A stretch of DNA of 25,843 nucleotides. Source: Chromera velia (Eukaryota; Sar; Chromeraceae). The stretch covers positions 33,514 to 59,356 of the forward strand of contig JAHBMJ010000017.1 of the NCBI GenBank assembly GCA_018398765.1. Direction: 5' to 3'. Position numbers and translations under genes: made by a program. This document shows, piece by piece, positions 8,868 to 19,029 of the stretch; position 1 is the first letter of the stretch; each line of letters opens with the position of its first letter. The notes beneath the pieces are model-generated. The model was not told the DNA's origin, searched no databases, and worked only from the letters and a program-made list of their open reading frames with translations.

Positions 8868-9928
8868 ACGCCAGGCCATACCGACAATGAACACTAGCGT
8901 ACATATTCCTACCACAGAGAGGTCCGAAAGGTTTAAATATCGTGAACATCAAACAATCAGAAACGGTTACAGTCTGTGTGGATGCACTGTCTCTGCATGC
9001 ATGAACATACAGGGGAAAAACCCACTAAACATACAAACAGAGGCTCCGCCTGGCTTTTCAGAGTCGTGTGGGGGACTGCCTGCCTGCAGGGATACACATG
9101 CATGCATAGAGTCCAAAATCGCTCAGAGAGGAGTACCAGTCTATGCATGCACAGCTGCTTTCGTTGCCTACCTATCCCGTTCCTCACTGGACTGTAGCAG
9201 CCCGAGCCACAGATCTTTGCAGTTATGACTGAAAAAAATGATCCCCTACCTGGCTGTGTAGTGTGAGCATGCAGTTGACAGAGGAGACGGACATGCTGCT
9301 CTGGCTCATCTAAATCTGTTTGTTTGAGTGTCTAACTGTTGACTTCTTGTGGTATGGACCCCATGTGTTCTGAAGTACTCTTGTCACACTTTCATTTGCC
9401 ATGGTGATTGATTGGTGCAAGAGAGAATACATACCCATATGAAGCATCGCTACTTTCAAACAGAATACATGCAGACATACATACATGCAGATAGACCGTT
9501 CGATGCATCCAAGTCAAAAATTGATTAAAAGAGTTAGATGGCCCCAAAGAGCAGTGTTACGGTTGTCCCGCAGTGTTCATTCTCGGTATGGCCTCGCGGC
9601 CTGAGTGGTCATTTCAGGAAATAGAAAAGGCATGACAGAGCCATTAAAGGTAAACAAATAGAGCAGTGCCACTATCTCAAAAAGGGTTTCAAACAATTAG
9701 AGGGTTTCATGGTATGAGTGAGAGAGAAGCGAAAGTGTCTTTAAGAGTGCCCTGCTGCAGGTGGAAAAGGGGGGGGGTCAACCGTACTGACAAGTTGCTG
9801 ACCTCTTTCAATGAAGAAATAGGGAGGCCAGACAGCAAACACCTGCATTGAGGTACAGTGCAGCAAATATGTGTAGATACGCTCTGATGGCATGCAGGTC
9901 GCAGTCCTTCCCGAAATGACCCCTCACG
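8868..9928. repeat. 1061-bp tandem repeat, copy 1
   Basis: First full copy of a 1061-bp unit, taken here to begin at ACGCCAGGCCATACC. It contains no recognisable protein or RNA. A 113-codon plus-strand ORF (8887-9228) is open here and in copy 3 but is cut short in copy 2, so it is probably not a gene. Copy 1 has few private changes and is close to the three-copy consensus. Confidence 0.95.
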
Positions 9929-10989
9929 ACGCCAGGCCATACCGACAATGAACACTAGCGTACATATTCCTACCACAGAGAGGTCCGAAAGGTTTAAATA
10001 TCGTGAACATCAAACAATCAGAAACGGTTACAGTCTGTGTGGATGCACTGTCTCTGCATGCATGAACATACAGGGGAAAAACCCACTAAACATACAAACA
10101 GAGGCTCCGCCCGGCTTTTTAGAGTCGTGTGGGGGATTGCCTGCCTGCAGGGATACACATGCATGCATAGAGTCCAAAATCGCTTAGAGAGGAGTACCAG
10201 TCTGTGCATGCACAGCTGCTTTCGTTGCCTACCTATCCCGTTCCTTACTGAACTGTAGCAGCCCGAGCCACAGATCTTTGCAGTTATGACTAAAAAAAAA
10301 GATCCCCTACCTGGCTGTGTGGTGTGAGCATGCAGTTGACAGAGAAGACGGACATGCTGCTCTGGCTCATCTAAATCTGTTTGTTTGAGTGTCTAACTGT
10401 TAACTTCTTGTAGTATGGACCCCATGTGTTCTGAAGTACTCTTCTCACACTTTCATTTGCCATGGTGATTGATTGGTGCAAGAGAGAATACATACCCATA
10501 TGAAGCATCACTCCTTTCAAACAGAATACATGCAGACATACATACATGCAGATAGACCGTTCGATACATCCAAGTCAAAAATTGATTAAAAGAGTTAGAT
10601 GGCCCCAAAGAGCAGTGTTACGGTTGTCCCGCAGTGTTCATTCTCGGTATGGCCTCGCGGCCTGAGTGGTCATTTCAGGAAATAGAAAAGGCATGACAGA
10701 GCCATTAAAGGTAAACAAATAGAGCAGTGCCACTATCTCAAAAAGGGTTTCAAACAATTAGAGGGTTTCATGGTATGAGTGAGAGAGAAGCGAAAGTGTC
10801 TTTAAGAGTGCCCTGCTGCAGGTGGAAAAGGGGGGGGGTCAACCGTACTGACAAGTTGCTGACCTCTTTCAATGAAGAAATAGGGAGGCCAGACAGCAAA
10901 CACCTGCATTGAGGTACAATGCAGCAAATATATGTAGATACGCTCTGATGGTATGCAGGTCGTAGTCCTTCCCGAAATGACCCCTCACG
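9929..10989. repeat. 1061-bp tandem repeat, copy 2
   Basis: Second full copy, exactly 1061 bases after the first. It is the most diverged copy. Most of its private differences are C-to-T or G-to-A, one of which (CTCAG to CTTAG near 10184) creates a stop in the shared ORF. The few exceptions include GTC to CTC near 10444, an A/C difference near 10513 and T to A near 10300. Confidence 0.95.
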
Positions 10990-11721
10990 ACGCCAGGCCA
11001 TACCGACAATGAACACTAGCGTACATATTCCTACCACAGAGAGGTCCGAAAGGTTTAAATATCGTGAACATCAAACAATCAGAAACGGTTACAGTCTATG
11101 TGGATGCACTGTCTCTGCATGCATGAACATACAGAGGAAAAACCTACTAAACATACAAACAGAGGCTCCGCCTGGCTTTTCAGAGTCGTGTGGGGGACTG
11201 CCTGCCTGCAGGGATACACATGCATGCATAGAGTCCAAAATCGCTCAGAGAGGAGTACCAGTCTGTGCATACACAGCTGCTTTCGTTGCCTACCTATCCC
11301 ATTCCTCACTGGACTGTAGCAGCCCGAGCCACAGATCTTTGCAGTTATGACTGAAAAAAATGATCCCCTACCTGGCTGTGTAGTGTGAGCATGCAGTTGA
11401 CAGAGGAGACGGACATGCTGCTCTGGCTCATCTAAATCTGTTTGTTTGAGTGTCTAACTGTTGACTTCTTGTGGTATGGACCCTATGTGTTCTAAAGTAC
11501 TCTTGTCACACTTTCATTTGCCATGGTGATTGATTGGTGCAAGAGAGAATACATACCCATATGAAGCATCGCTATTTTCAAACAGAATACATGTAGACAT
11601 ACATACATGCAGATAAACTGTTCGATGCATCCAAGTCAAAAATTGATTAAAAGAGTTAGATGGCCCCAAAGAGCAGTGTTACGGTTGTCCCGCAGTGTTC
11701 ATTCTCGGTATGGCCTCGCGG
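10990..11721. repeat. 1061-bp tandem repeat, truncated copy 3
   Basis: Third copy, following the unit for 732 bases and breaking off at GCCTCGCGG, after which unrelated sequence (TAGTAGTAGG) starts. Its private changes against the other two copies are all C-to-T or G-to-A as far as I could align by eye. Confidence 0.95.
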
Positions 11722-12671
11722 TAGTAGTAGGATCGGGCGGTGAGCTCAATATCATCATCTGCATGTGTACGCGTGCACTCATTTATTATAGTATTATAGT
11801 CTGAGGGGCTTGCACTTGCAACAGATTGGCCGTAATAGACGGACAGGACCTATGCCTAGGCAAGATGCATACTGGTTCGACAAAGGACCAGAGAGACACT
11901 AAAAGACATTATATAAATATGTCATACATGGGGATGCGGCATGTATGACAAAACCCTCTAAAACGAGGGTTCGTGGATGCATAGCATGTCCCAGCATACT
12001 AGCCGTTAGTTCGCATGGTATTGGATATCATGCCTAGGACAGTTTCTTCCTAATCTACCCTAATCTATCCACCCTTAGTTTCTGACTCTGCCTACCTCTC
12101 TATCATATTTTTTTTCCAAGTTTCTCTTTTACATCAACTTCAATCGTCCCTGCCGGCCCGAAATTGACCCAGAATCACTTAACGCACTCTCAAGCAACGA
12201 CTTTTCAACAAACGACTCTTCTTGTCCGATTCTTTTCTCTCTCCAACCTTTTACTTCTTTATGCTTCTCCGTCGTTCTCCGTCCATTCAATCAGCTCGGT
12301 CTTCACTTCACCCTGTCCTTCACTCGCTGTTGGCGCCCCCTGTTCCTTGTGTGGGGACAGAGAACGCTACCACGTCGCGAGCTAACAATGGCTCTGCTTG
12401 GAAAGGACCCCTTCTCCCTCTCCATGAGTGAATAGAAGAAAGCACGTTTGCTACCACAAATCTCCACAAGGTGCACAACAAAATTTTGAAGCTTTAAAAC
12501 CCTCAATCAAAGTAAAAAAAAAAGAAAAAATCATGATTCATGTATTGTTGATCTGCATGCTACTGCATGCTCTTTTTCTTCCTTGCTCCATATGGATGGA
12601 CTCGTCTTGTCTCATCTCGTCTTACTACTATGGTCTTAGTAGAGTGATTTAGACTGAATCAACCTCCCTGC
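11722..12671. other. Intergenic with hairpins, no gene seen
   Basis: Unique sequence with two hairpins (listed separately) and an imperfect repeat of ATGCCTAGG words (about 11851 and 12031). Plus-strand ORFs of up to 74 codons carry no motif. Confidence 0.4.
11920..11971. other. Two adjacent perfect hairpins
   Basis: TGTCATACATG (11920-11930) pairs perfectly with CATGTATGACA (11940-11950) over a 9-base loop. One base further on, AACCCTC (11952-11958) pairs with GAGGGTT (11965-11971) over TAAAAC. The second stem has the form of a small structured-RNA or tRNA-like arm, but the surroundings do not complete a tRNA. Function unknown. Confidence 0.55.
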
Positions 12672-12917
12672 TAGCCTCCCTGAACCTAATTACCACTTAT
12701 TACCACTTGAAAGTTTAAGCGGCATTTTTGGATAAGGTTGAAAGTTTGTGCCAGAGACGCGGATCATTTACGGTGTCTTGAAAGCCAAAGCCGCTTGTCT
12801 GAACAGTGTCTTGACCGTATACACCACAAATGTGGACGATCTCTTGAAAAACGATGCCGCAGATAGAGATCATCTTGATTATATTTTTTTAAGTGGTACT
12901 TAGGTTCAGGAAGGTTA
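12672..12917. mobile_element. Candidate MITE, 242 bp, flanked by TA
   Basis: Inverted ends: left GCCTCCCTGAACCTAATTAC (continuing to 12699) and right, read inward from 12915, ACCTTCCTGAACCTAAGTAC (to 12890). They match at 23 of 26 positions. Both ends are flanked by the dinucleotide TA (12672-12673 and 12916-12917), the target duplication of Tc1/mariner-type elements. No transposase is encoded. A TA flank is weak evidence by itself in AT-rich DNA. Confidence 0.5.
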
Positions 12918-14160
12918 CTGAGTACGTACGGTGCCTGAACTTCTGTCAATGAATTATTAATGCAATCATTTATCATGCAACCAAGTGCAACACTATGTAA
13001 CACCCTGCTATTAAGAAAATAACTGTATGAAATGAATAGAAAATAGTCAAAAAACTGTCAAAAAACAAAGCAGCTTAAACTAGTATAAACAAGTTTGAAC
13101 AAGTACACGGATAGGTGACAACACTATATGTTGCAAGTAGTTGCAAGCTAGGTTGCACGACTTGTTTACGTTCTTGTTTTCTTATACTCAGCCTTACGAT
13201 TGTCACATGTCAAATATATCAAATTATATAAATTTTTTTTTGAGTAAAACTGCTGGGATCAGCCTTTTCAGACATCTTTTCTAGCATTTTTTTAAAAAAT
13301 TATCGTTAAAGGTTTGTCGTTTGGTTCGATATGCATGGCAGCCGCGTGCCCATATAAACTTGAAGAGGGGGACTCAACATAAAAATGTATATATATACAT
13401 AAACTTTAGATATATTGAATACAAACAAATTAATATTATACTGTAGTAATTCAAAAGAATAGTTTAGGTCTTTAAGAACTAGATTAACGCCGATTCAACT
13501 TGAACGGTATCATCAACCTAAATACCAGATCTGGCATCAAACACATATACCAAACGGTAGCCTAAACCATGAATCAATGTTATAGTATAACTATCATTAA
13601 ACTTTCTTAAATTAATTTGAGTTCAACTTAGAGTTCAACTTTGAATTTTAAACTTTAAAATGCTTTGTATTTTAAAGTTAACAAAAATCAGATCCTTCAA
13701 AATATGTTAATTCAATATATTTTAAATTAACGATTCGTTCATAATTAGAACAAAGAAGATAATAATGAAATTTTACTAGTGAATAAAATTCTGAAGGACT
13801 CAGAAGGAGTCTTTAATGAGAGCAGTAACTTAGTAGTTTAAGCTACTTTAACGTAGCATTATATAAACCCGGGTCCAATAAAACGAAAGCATGGTTGCAA
13901 AGGAGGACCATACATCCCACTGAGCAACTTCCCTTCGCTTTTCTGGTGGTACACGCAAGAGGCGGCGGATTACAGCGGGTGCCAGCCAGATGGACCATGA
14001 TGGACCCATCAGTGGCCATCCGGAAAGAACAGCTAGAAACCTTCCTCCTTTCTTGCTCGTGCATGTAAGCTTGTCACTGTAGTAATAATGCTACACATGA
14101 CAACCGATAGTGCAACTTTGAACCAGTTCTTGTCACTATCGCGGGTTACTTTTTGAAAAT
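12918..14160. other. Second AT-rich island
   Basis: Strongly AT-rich DNA to about 13860, with poly-T/A runs and TATATATA (about 13388). No gene; the minus-strand ORF at 14064-13843 is short and motif-free. In composition it resembles the 2517-4320 island, suggesting decayed repeats. Confidence 0.45.
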
Positions 14161-14830
14161 TGGAAGGCTAGCTGGAGGGCCAACCTCAAAGCGGTATCAG
14201 GGCCTCTCTCTCACCGAGTCTCTCTCTTTCTCCTTGTTTCTCCCTCCTTCCTCCTCCTTAATATCTCTTTTAGAGCCCTCCGCCCCCTCTCTCCCGCACT
14301 CAAGCACTCCTAATACGACTTGACTCTGTTGATGATTGCAGCCATCACTATCAGGCAGGCAGCCTTCCAGAAGTCTTTTGCTTCCAGTCAGCTGACGTGT
14401 GGTGCTGCTGAGTTGCTCCAGATTGAATTTGTGTCTGCAATGAATATGGGTGCGCCTGGAGGGGACGAACGAACGGACCCGCTTGCTTGAAGGACGAAAG
14501 TGAGGTCGGAGTGTGTCTAGATAACCGGGAGGGAACGTTCTCTTGAAGAGAGCATAAGGGAAGGGAGAATCCGAAAGGGATCCGAGAGAGGAAGGGAATA
14601 GGAGGGAAGGAAAGCAGGAGGGAGACGGTTCGGAGCTTTCACTCCTCAAACGCGGTCATGCACGTGCAAAAAGTACTCTCTCGGCCCACACCTACAGCAG
14701 GCCTTCACTCACTCACTCACTCAGGCACTCACTCAATGACCCTCTCACTCAATCACTCACGTATTCGACTGTCACTACTACGCAAAGTCACTTGATCTCT
14801 CTCGCCCTTCTCTTTCTCTTATTTATTCAT
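14161..14830. other. 3' flank of the tubulin gene
   Basis: Contains an (ACTC)n tract at about 14707-14760. A minus-strand ORF (14649-14197, 150 codons) is Ser/Pro-rich then Glu/Lys-rich with no recognisable domain; it may be chance or untranslated trailer. On the minus strand AATAAA occurs at 14835-14830 (overlapping the tubulin stop) and at 14827-14822. These could act in 3'-end formation. Confidence 0.35.
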
Positions 14831-16854
14831 TTATTCATCGTAGTCCTCCTCCTCTCCGTACACAGCCGACTCGTCCATCCCCCCTACTCCGTACCCCTCC
14901 ATGCCGTCTTCCACCGTTGCGTCCTGGTACTGTTGGTATTCTTCCGACAGGTCGTTCATGTTGTTCTCTGCCTCCGTGAACTCCATCTCGTCCATCCCCT
15001 CTCCCACGTACCAGTGGAGGTAGGCCTGCACGGAGAAAAATGGACGGGCAGATGGGCAGACTTGAGAAGCTCAGTAACAATTCATGTTGCTGATTCAGAT
15101 GACACAGAAACCCTTTCGCATCTTCTTCGTTTCTCCCCTCCGTCATAGAGAAAATAAGTGTGTTTGCATGATGGATGGATCTTATTTCTCGTGCAGACAC
15201 TAATTAAGACGAAATGATTGCACGAAAGCACGCTCTCTTCGACAAAGATCATTCGATGCCCCCCCTTCCCCCCCCCAACTGGAGATGCATGTGGTGTTTT
15301 AAGAGCAAGAGCCTTCCTTCATCCCAACCCAGATTGAAAGAACAGTTCCCCTCACTGGCTGACTCACTGACCTTCCTCCTGAACATGGACGAGAACTGCG
15401 CCCCCACTCTCGACCAGAGTCCCGTGATTGCCGTGTTGTTCCCGACAACTGCCGCTGCCATCTTGAGACCCTTTGGGGGAATGTCACAGACGTTGGTCTT
15501 GATGTTGTCGGGGATCCACTCAACGAAGTAAGACGAGTTGTGGTTCTTCGTGTTCAGCATCATCTCTTCGACCTCCTTCGTGCTGATGCGACCCCGAAAG
15601 ATTGTGCTGCAACAAATAGTCAGTAAGTCAACCAACCAGCCAGTCAGTCAGTCCGTCAATCAATGACTCAGCCAGGCGGCGAGTCAGCCCTACAGCAATC
15701 AGTCAAATTCCCACGAAGCAAACTCCTAGGCCAGTGAGTGAGTCAGTCAGTCAGTCAGTCATTGTCCACGCAAGCATGCACCCCTACGGAAAGACACACA
15801 CAGAGACAGGAAAAACTGTAGGCGACCAGAGAAGCACGCAGTCAGAGGGACATGCCCCCCTGCAAGAAGTACATCCTCCCTCGGAAAGGGCAGGAGAAAG
15901 AAAGAGCATGGCTTGCGCGTTGGGGCCTTCCCACAAACAGCCAGCATTGCACAGGCAGACGCCAGTGGATATAACGTGATCGAGGGAATCGTTTCTTTCT
16001 CCTCTCTTCCTTCCTTCCTTCCTTCTTTCCTTCCTTCCTTCCCTCCTTCCTTCCTTCCTTCCTTCCGTGTCTGCATGCAACATCTCTCTGGTCAGACACT
16101 GATCCTTCACTCTTTGGCTCGCTAGCTCACCTTGCAGTCAGATACTTGCCCTGTCTAGGGTCGGCTGCACACATCATGTTCTTGGCGTCGAACAGCTGCT
16201 GTGTTAGTTCGGGCACCGTGATGGCCCTGTAGGGCTGGGAGCCTCTGGAGGTGAGGGGTGCGAATCCGATCATGAAGAAGTGGAGACGTGGGAAGGGAAT
16301 CAGGTTCGTTGCCAGTTTTCTGAGGTCTCCGTTGAGTTGGCCTGGAAACCTGATGGAAGCAGTGAGTGTGGACATGACTGCAGAGACAAGGTGATTCATG
16401 TCACCGAAGGATGCGGCTCCAAGCTTCAGAGTGCGGAAGCATATGTCGTAGAGGGCCTCGTTGTCGAGAACCTGCGTGGAAGAATACCACACAGAGTGCA
16501 TAGAGCATACATGAATGCATTAGACGTCTGCTGCTGTTCGATTGTTTTCGTTTGCGCCACTTTTGAGGGGACACACGTTAGTACAAGAGACTTCTTCGCC
16601 GCCATAATTGAGATGTACAACGGATTCAACAGACAGAGAGGCACACGGAGCAATTAAAAAAACAGACGGATGGAAAAACAGGTGGACAGGCAGACAGAAA
16701 CCAAGAAGAGCAGAGGGACACAGAAAGAAGCAGAAAGGCAACCGTACAGAGAGATGTAGAGAGGTAAGGAAACAGGCATAGAACCGGAAGTGTAACAGAA
16801 AATAGCAGACAGAGACACAGAAAGAGACAGAGTCACACACACAGACACACACCA

Positions 16855-16906
<52 letters not shown>

Positions 16907-16907
16907 G

Positions 16908-16938
<31 letters not shown>

Positions 16939-18248
16939 TAAGAGAGAGAGACCGACCTGAACGAGATCTGCATTCTCAATCAGCTGTGAAATGGAAAGAC
17001 TGCAGGCAGGCACATCGACACACCCTGATAAATACATTCAAATCCTCCAGCGTGATCGTCCCAATCAAACAAACGTGAGAAGGCCATAGCAAAAATATGG
17101 GAGTACAAACAGATGCATCCTGGCAGATCGGAATCGAATTGACAGACACAAACGCGGTCCAGGTAGAAGGAAAAGGGAAATCGGAAAAACAGATAGATAG
17201 ACTCACACGCAGTTGTAGGGTTCCACGACTGTCTCTGACACTTTTGGAGACGGAAAGACTGCAAATGTCTGCATCATCCTGTCTGGGTACTCTTCTCGGA
17301 GGCGGGCCATGAGCAACGTGCCCATTCCTGCAGAGATTCGATCATGGTCACGTCACTGGCCGGTCTGCGGAAACCGTCGTGACTCTCTCGCTCAATAATG
17401 AATTCTGTTTCTCAAGTAAAGAAAGGCAGGAGTAGACGGTCCATAACACCACTGCTCTTGCTGCGCCACGAGAAAATTCAGACTTCCCTGACACCGCCTT
17501 GTTGAACAGTTCCATTTAACCCAGCTGAAACCTATCTTTGTGTTGTTCTTCCGTGAGCAACAGACTTCGACATTCAAAACAAGGACACCCTTGCAAGAAA
17601 AGCTCCCTCTTTCTCGTTATGCAATCACACAGCCTCCATAGGCACCCACCTGCTCCCGTGCCTCCTCCCAGAGAGTGGCAGATCTGGAATCCCTGCAGGC
17701 AGTCTGTGCCCTCTGCTTCTTTCCGAATTACGTCCAGACACATGTCCGCCAGCTCTGCTCCCTCTGTGTAGTGCCCCTTTGCCCAGTTATTCGACCCCCC
17801 CCCATGGCTGAAGATGAAGTTGTCTGGTCTGAACAACTGCCCGAACATAGAGGCTCTGCACGAGTCCAGAGACTGGGGCTCCAGATCCACGAGGACCGCA
17901 CGGGGGACGTACCTTCCCCCCGTGGCTTCGTTGTAGTACACATTGATTCTCTCCAGCTGGAGGTCGGACTGGCCCCGGAAAGTTCCTTGAGGGTCTGCAA
18001 AAGCGAAAAATGGAGTAGACTGCTTGGACACAAAAATGCCCCAGGTGAATAAAGAGAGCAAAGGAAAGTGACTGACCTATTCCGTGCTCATCCGACAACA
18101 CCTCCCTGCAAAGGCAACACACAAAGGGATCAGTTTAGACCGGCTTGTGGTGAATTTGCCATTAAGTGCTTAGAAGGCAGACCGACCAGAACTTTGTGCC
18201 CAGGTTGTTGCCGCACAGACCGATTTGTACGTGCACGATCTCTCTCAT
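14831..18248 (-). CDS. TUBB: Beta-tubulin, divergent, eight exons, complete
   Basis: Encodes a 456-residue beta-tubulin, the GTP-hydrolysing partner of alpha-tubulin in microtubules. Exons in coding order: 18248-18187, 18105-18077, 17994-17650, 17327-17207, 16999-16957, 16471-16131, 15606-15372, 15025-14831. Every intron is GT-AG, and summed exon length is 1371 bases with no frame break. The protein starts MREIVH (the tubulin autoregulation tetrapeptide) and has GGGTGAG at 140-146, [10 protein letters not shown] and CDIPPKGLK. It lacks the alpha-type S9-S10 insertion, so it is beta. Departures from the usual sequence: GLCGNN instead of GQCGNQ at 10-15 (Q11L, Q15N), S145A, D177E, F222, L198 and Q200. 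The tail after YQQYQDAT is 27 residues, Gly-rich, ending EEEDYDE, without the EGEFEEE axonemal motif. A complete frame and an intact fold argue for a functional, specialised isotype. Confidence 0.95.
15615..15765. repeat. Interspersed GTCA repeats in tubulin intron 6
   Basis: Several short (CAGT)n/(GTCA)n runs separated by unique sequence, lying between exons 7 and 6 of the tubulin gene. Confidence 0.7.
15991..16066. repeat. CCTT microsatellite in tubulin intron 6
   Basis: About 75 bases of (CCTT)n with CCTC and CTTT variants. On the coding strand this is an (AAGG)n purine tract within the intron between exons 6 and 7, so ORFs of KEGR repeats here are artefacts. Confidence 0.95.
16833..16950. 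repeat. CA then GA microsatellite in tubulin intron 5
   Basis: (CA)n from about 16833 to 16888 and (GA)n to 16950. On the coding strand this is (CT)n then (GT)n, and it begins six bases inside the intron, immediately after the exon 5 donor GTCGGT. Confidence 0.95.
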
Positions 18249-18257
18249 GATCGACTG

Positions 18258-18274
18258 TCGATTTCCGAAATCGA
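18258..18274. promoter_or_regulatory. Palindrome next to the tubulin start codon
   Basis: TCGATTTC-C-GAAATCGA, 8-bp arms around one base, centred 18 bases upstream of the tubulin ATG. It lies between the TATA-like element and the start, so it could be a protein-binding site near the transcription start or a 5'UTR element. Function unknown. Confidence 0.4.
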
Positions 18275-18290
18275 GTAAGCGCGTTTAATT

Positions 18291-18300
18291 TTTATATATA
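18291..18300 (-). promoter_or_regulatory. TATA-like element of the tubulin gene
   Basis: On the minus strand TATATATAAA lies 42-52 bases upstream of the tubulin ATG. If it is a true TATA box the 5' leader would be only about 10-20 bases. Short AT words are common nearby (another is TATATATATA at about 18463), so support is modest. Confidence 0.3.
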
Positions 18301-18571
18301 AGAGACAACTGTTGCTCAGAATTCACAAGAAGCACTGAAGTCGGTGCGCGCGCACACACACAGAAATACAGGCGAACGTTATTTTGGGGTAGGTGTGATC
18401 TAGAATCTCGCGGCGTTACGATGTCAAGAAAGCTGTGCATATAATTAATTAAGCTTCTCCAGCTATATATATAGGTTTCTGCCTCACTTAATTTGACAGA
18501 TCTCAAGTTAATCGAGTTCATGCACAGCCGATTAATCGGTCTCAGTCACTGTGCGGCATCCATATGCTGGC

Positions 18572-18638
18572 CCCGGAAAGCAAATTAAGCTTAGGGGGCA
18601 CTTTGAAACTTACTTGCGGACATTCAACGCTTTCCGGG
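18572..18638. repeat. 10-bp inverted repeat in the divergent promoter region
   Basis: CCCGGAAAGC (18572-18581) and GCTTTCCGGG (18629-18638) are perfect inverted copies 47 bases apart, near the middle of the intergenic region. They may be two half-sites for one regulator serving both genes. Confidence 0.5.
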
Positions 18639-18789
18639 ACCATGCATTCGACCACCCTCTTATACACGTGCAGTGCGTGCGTCAGGTGTTCGCATATGCA
18701 TGCATGCAGGTCAGACCGTCAGAGCTCCCTGCAGTGGCAATTACATCGGCCGAACTTATATATTTTCCTTTCGATCGGATCATTGTCGA

Positions 18790-18803
18790 CCAATCGTCAT
18801 TGG
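18790..18803. promoter_or_regulatory. Inverted pair of CCAAT motifs
   Basis: CCAAT-CGTC-ATTGG presents one CCAAT box to each strand, four bases apart, 227 bases upstream of the plus-strand ATG. CCAAT boxes are known NF-Y sites in many eukaryotes. Use in this lineage is an assumption. Confidence 0.35.
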
Positions 18804-19029
18804 GCCGATCCTGGCATTCATTGTAAAGTTTTTGTTCTAGCTTCAATTTCCAACTCTGTGTGTTCGTGCTCTGCGTCTTCCCTCGCTTCGGGAAGGTTGC
18901 CTGTCTGAATCGAACAAGTCTCTCTGTCCTCTTAATTCCGGGTCGTGCGACTCGCGTTGACCCATTCAGGACTCGGGAGGTCGCAGCGCACAGGTCCCTG
19001 ACAATTCTGACTGAGCTTCTGAGACCACG

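Larger units (their letters stand above)
18249..19029. promoter_or_regulatory. 781-bp divergent intergenic region, likely bidirectional promoter
   Basis: This stretch separates the head-to-head starts of the tubulin (ATG at 18248, minus) and PP2C-like (ATG at 19030, plus) genes, so both promoters must lie in it. It holds the TATA-like element, the palindrome, the CCAAT pair and the 10-bp inverted repeat listed separately. No ORF with recognisable content is present. Shared regulation is inferred from layout alone. Confidence 0.5.

Noticed and set aside
8868-8890. GGCCATACC resemblance to the start of 5S rRNA at each repeat unit
   Set aside because: The match stops after nine bases and no 5S internal control region or 3' arm follows.
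8887-11350. Repeated ORFs of 61-113 codons in the tandem array
   Set aside because: The longest is stopped early in copy 2 and none has a domain; differences do not favour synonymous sites.
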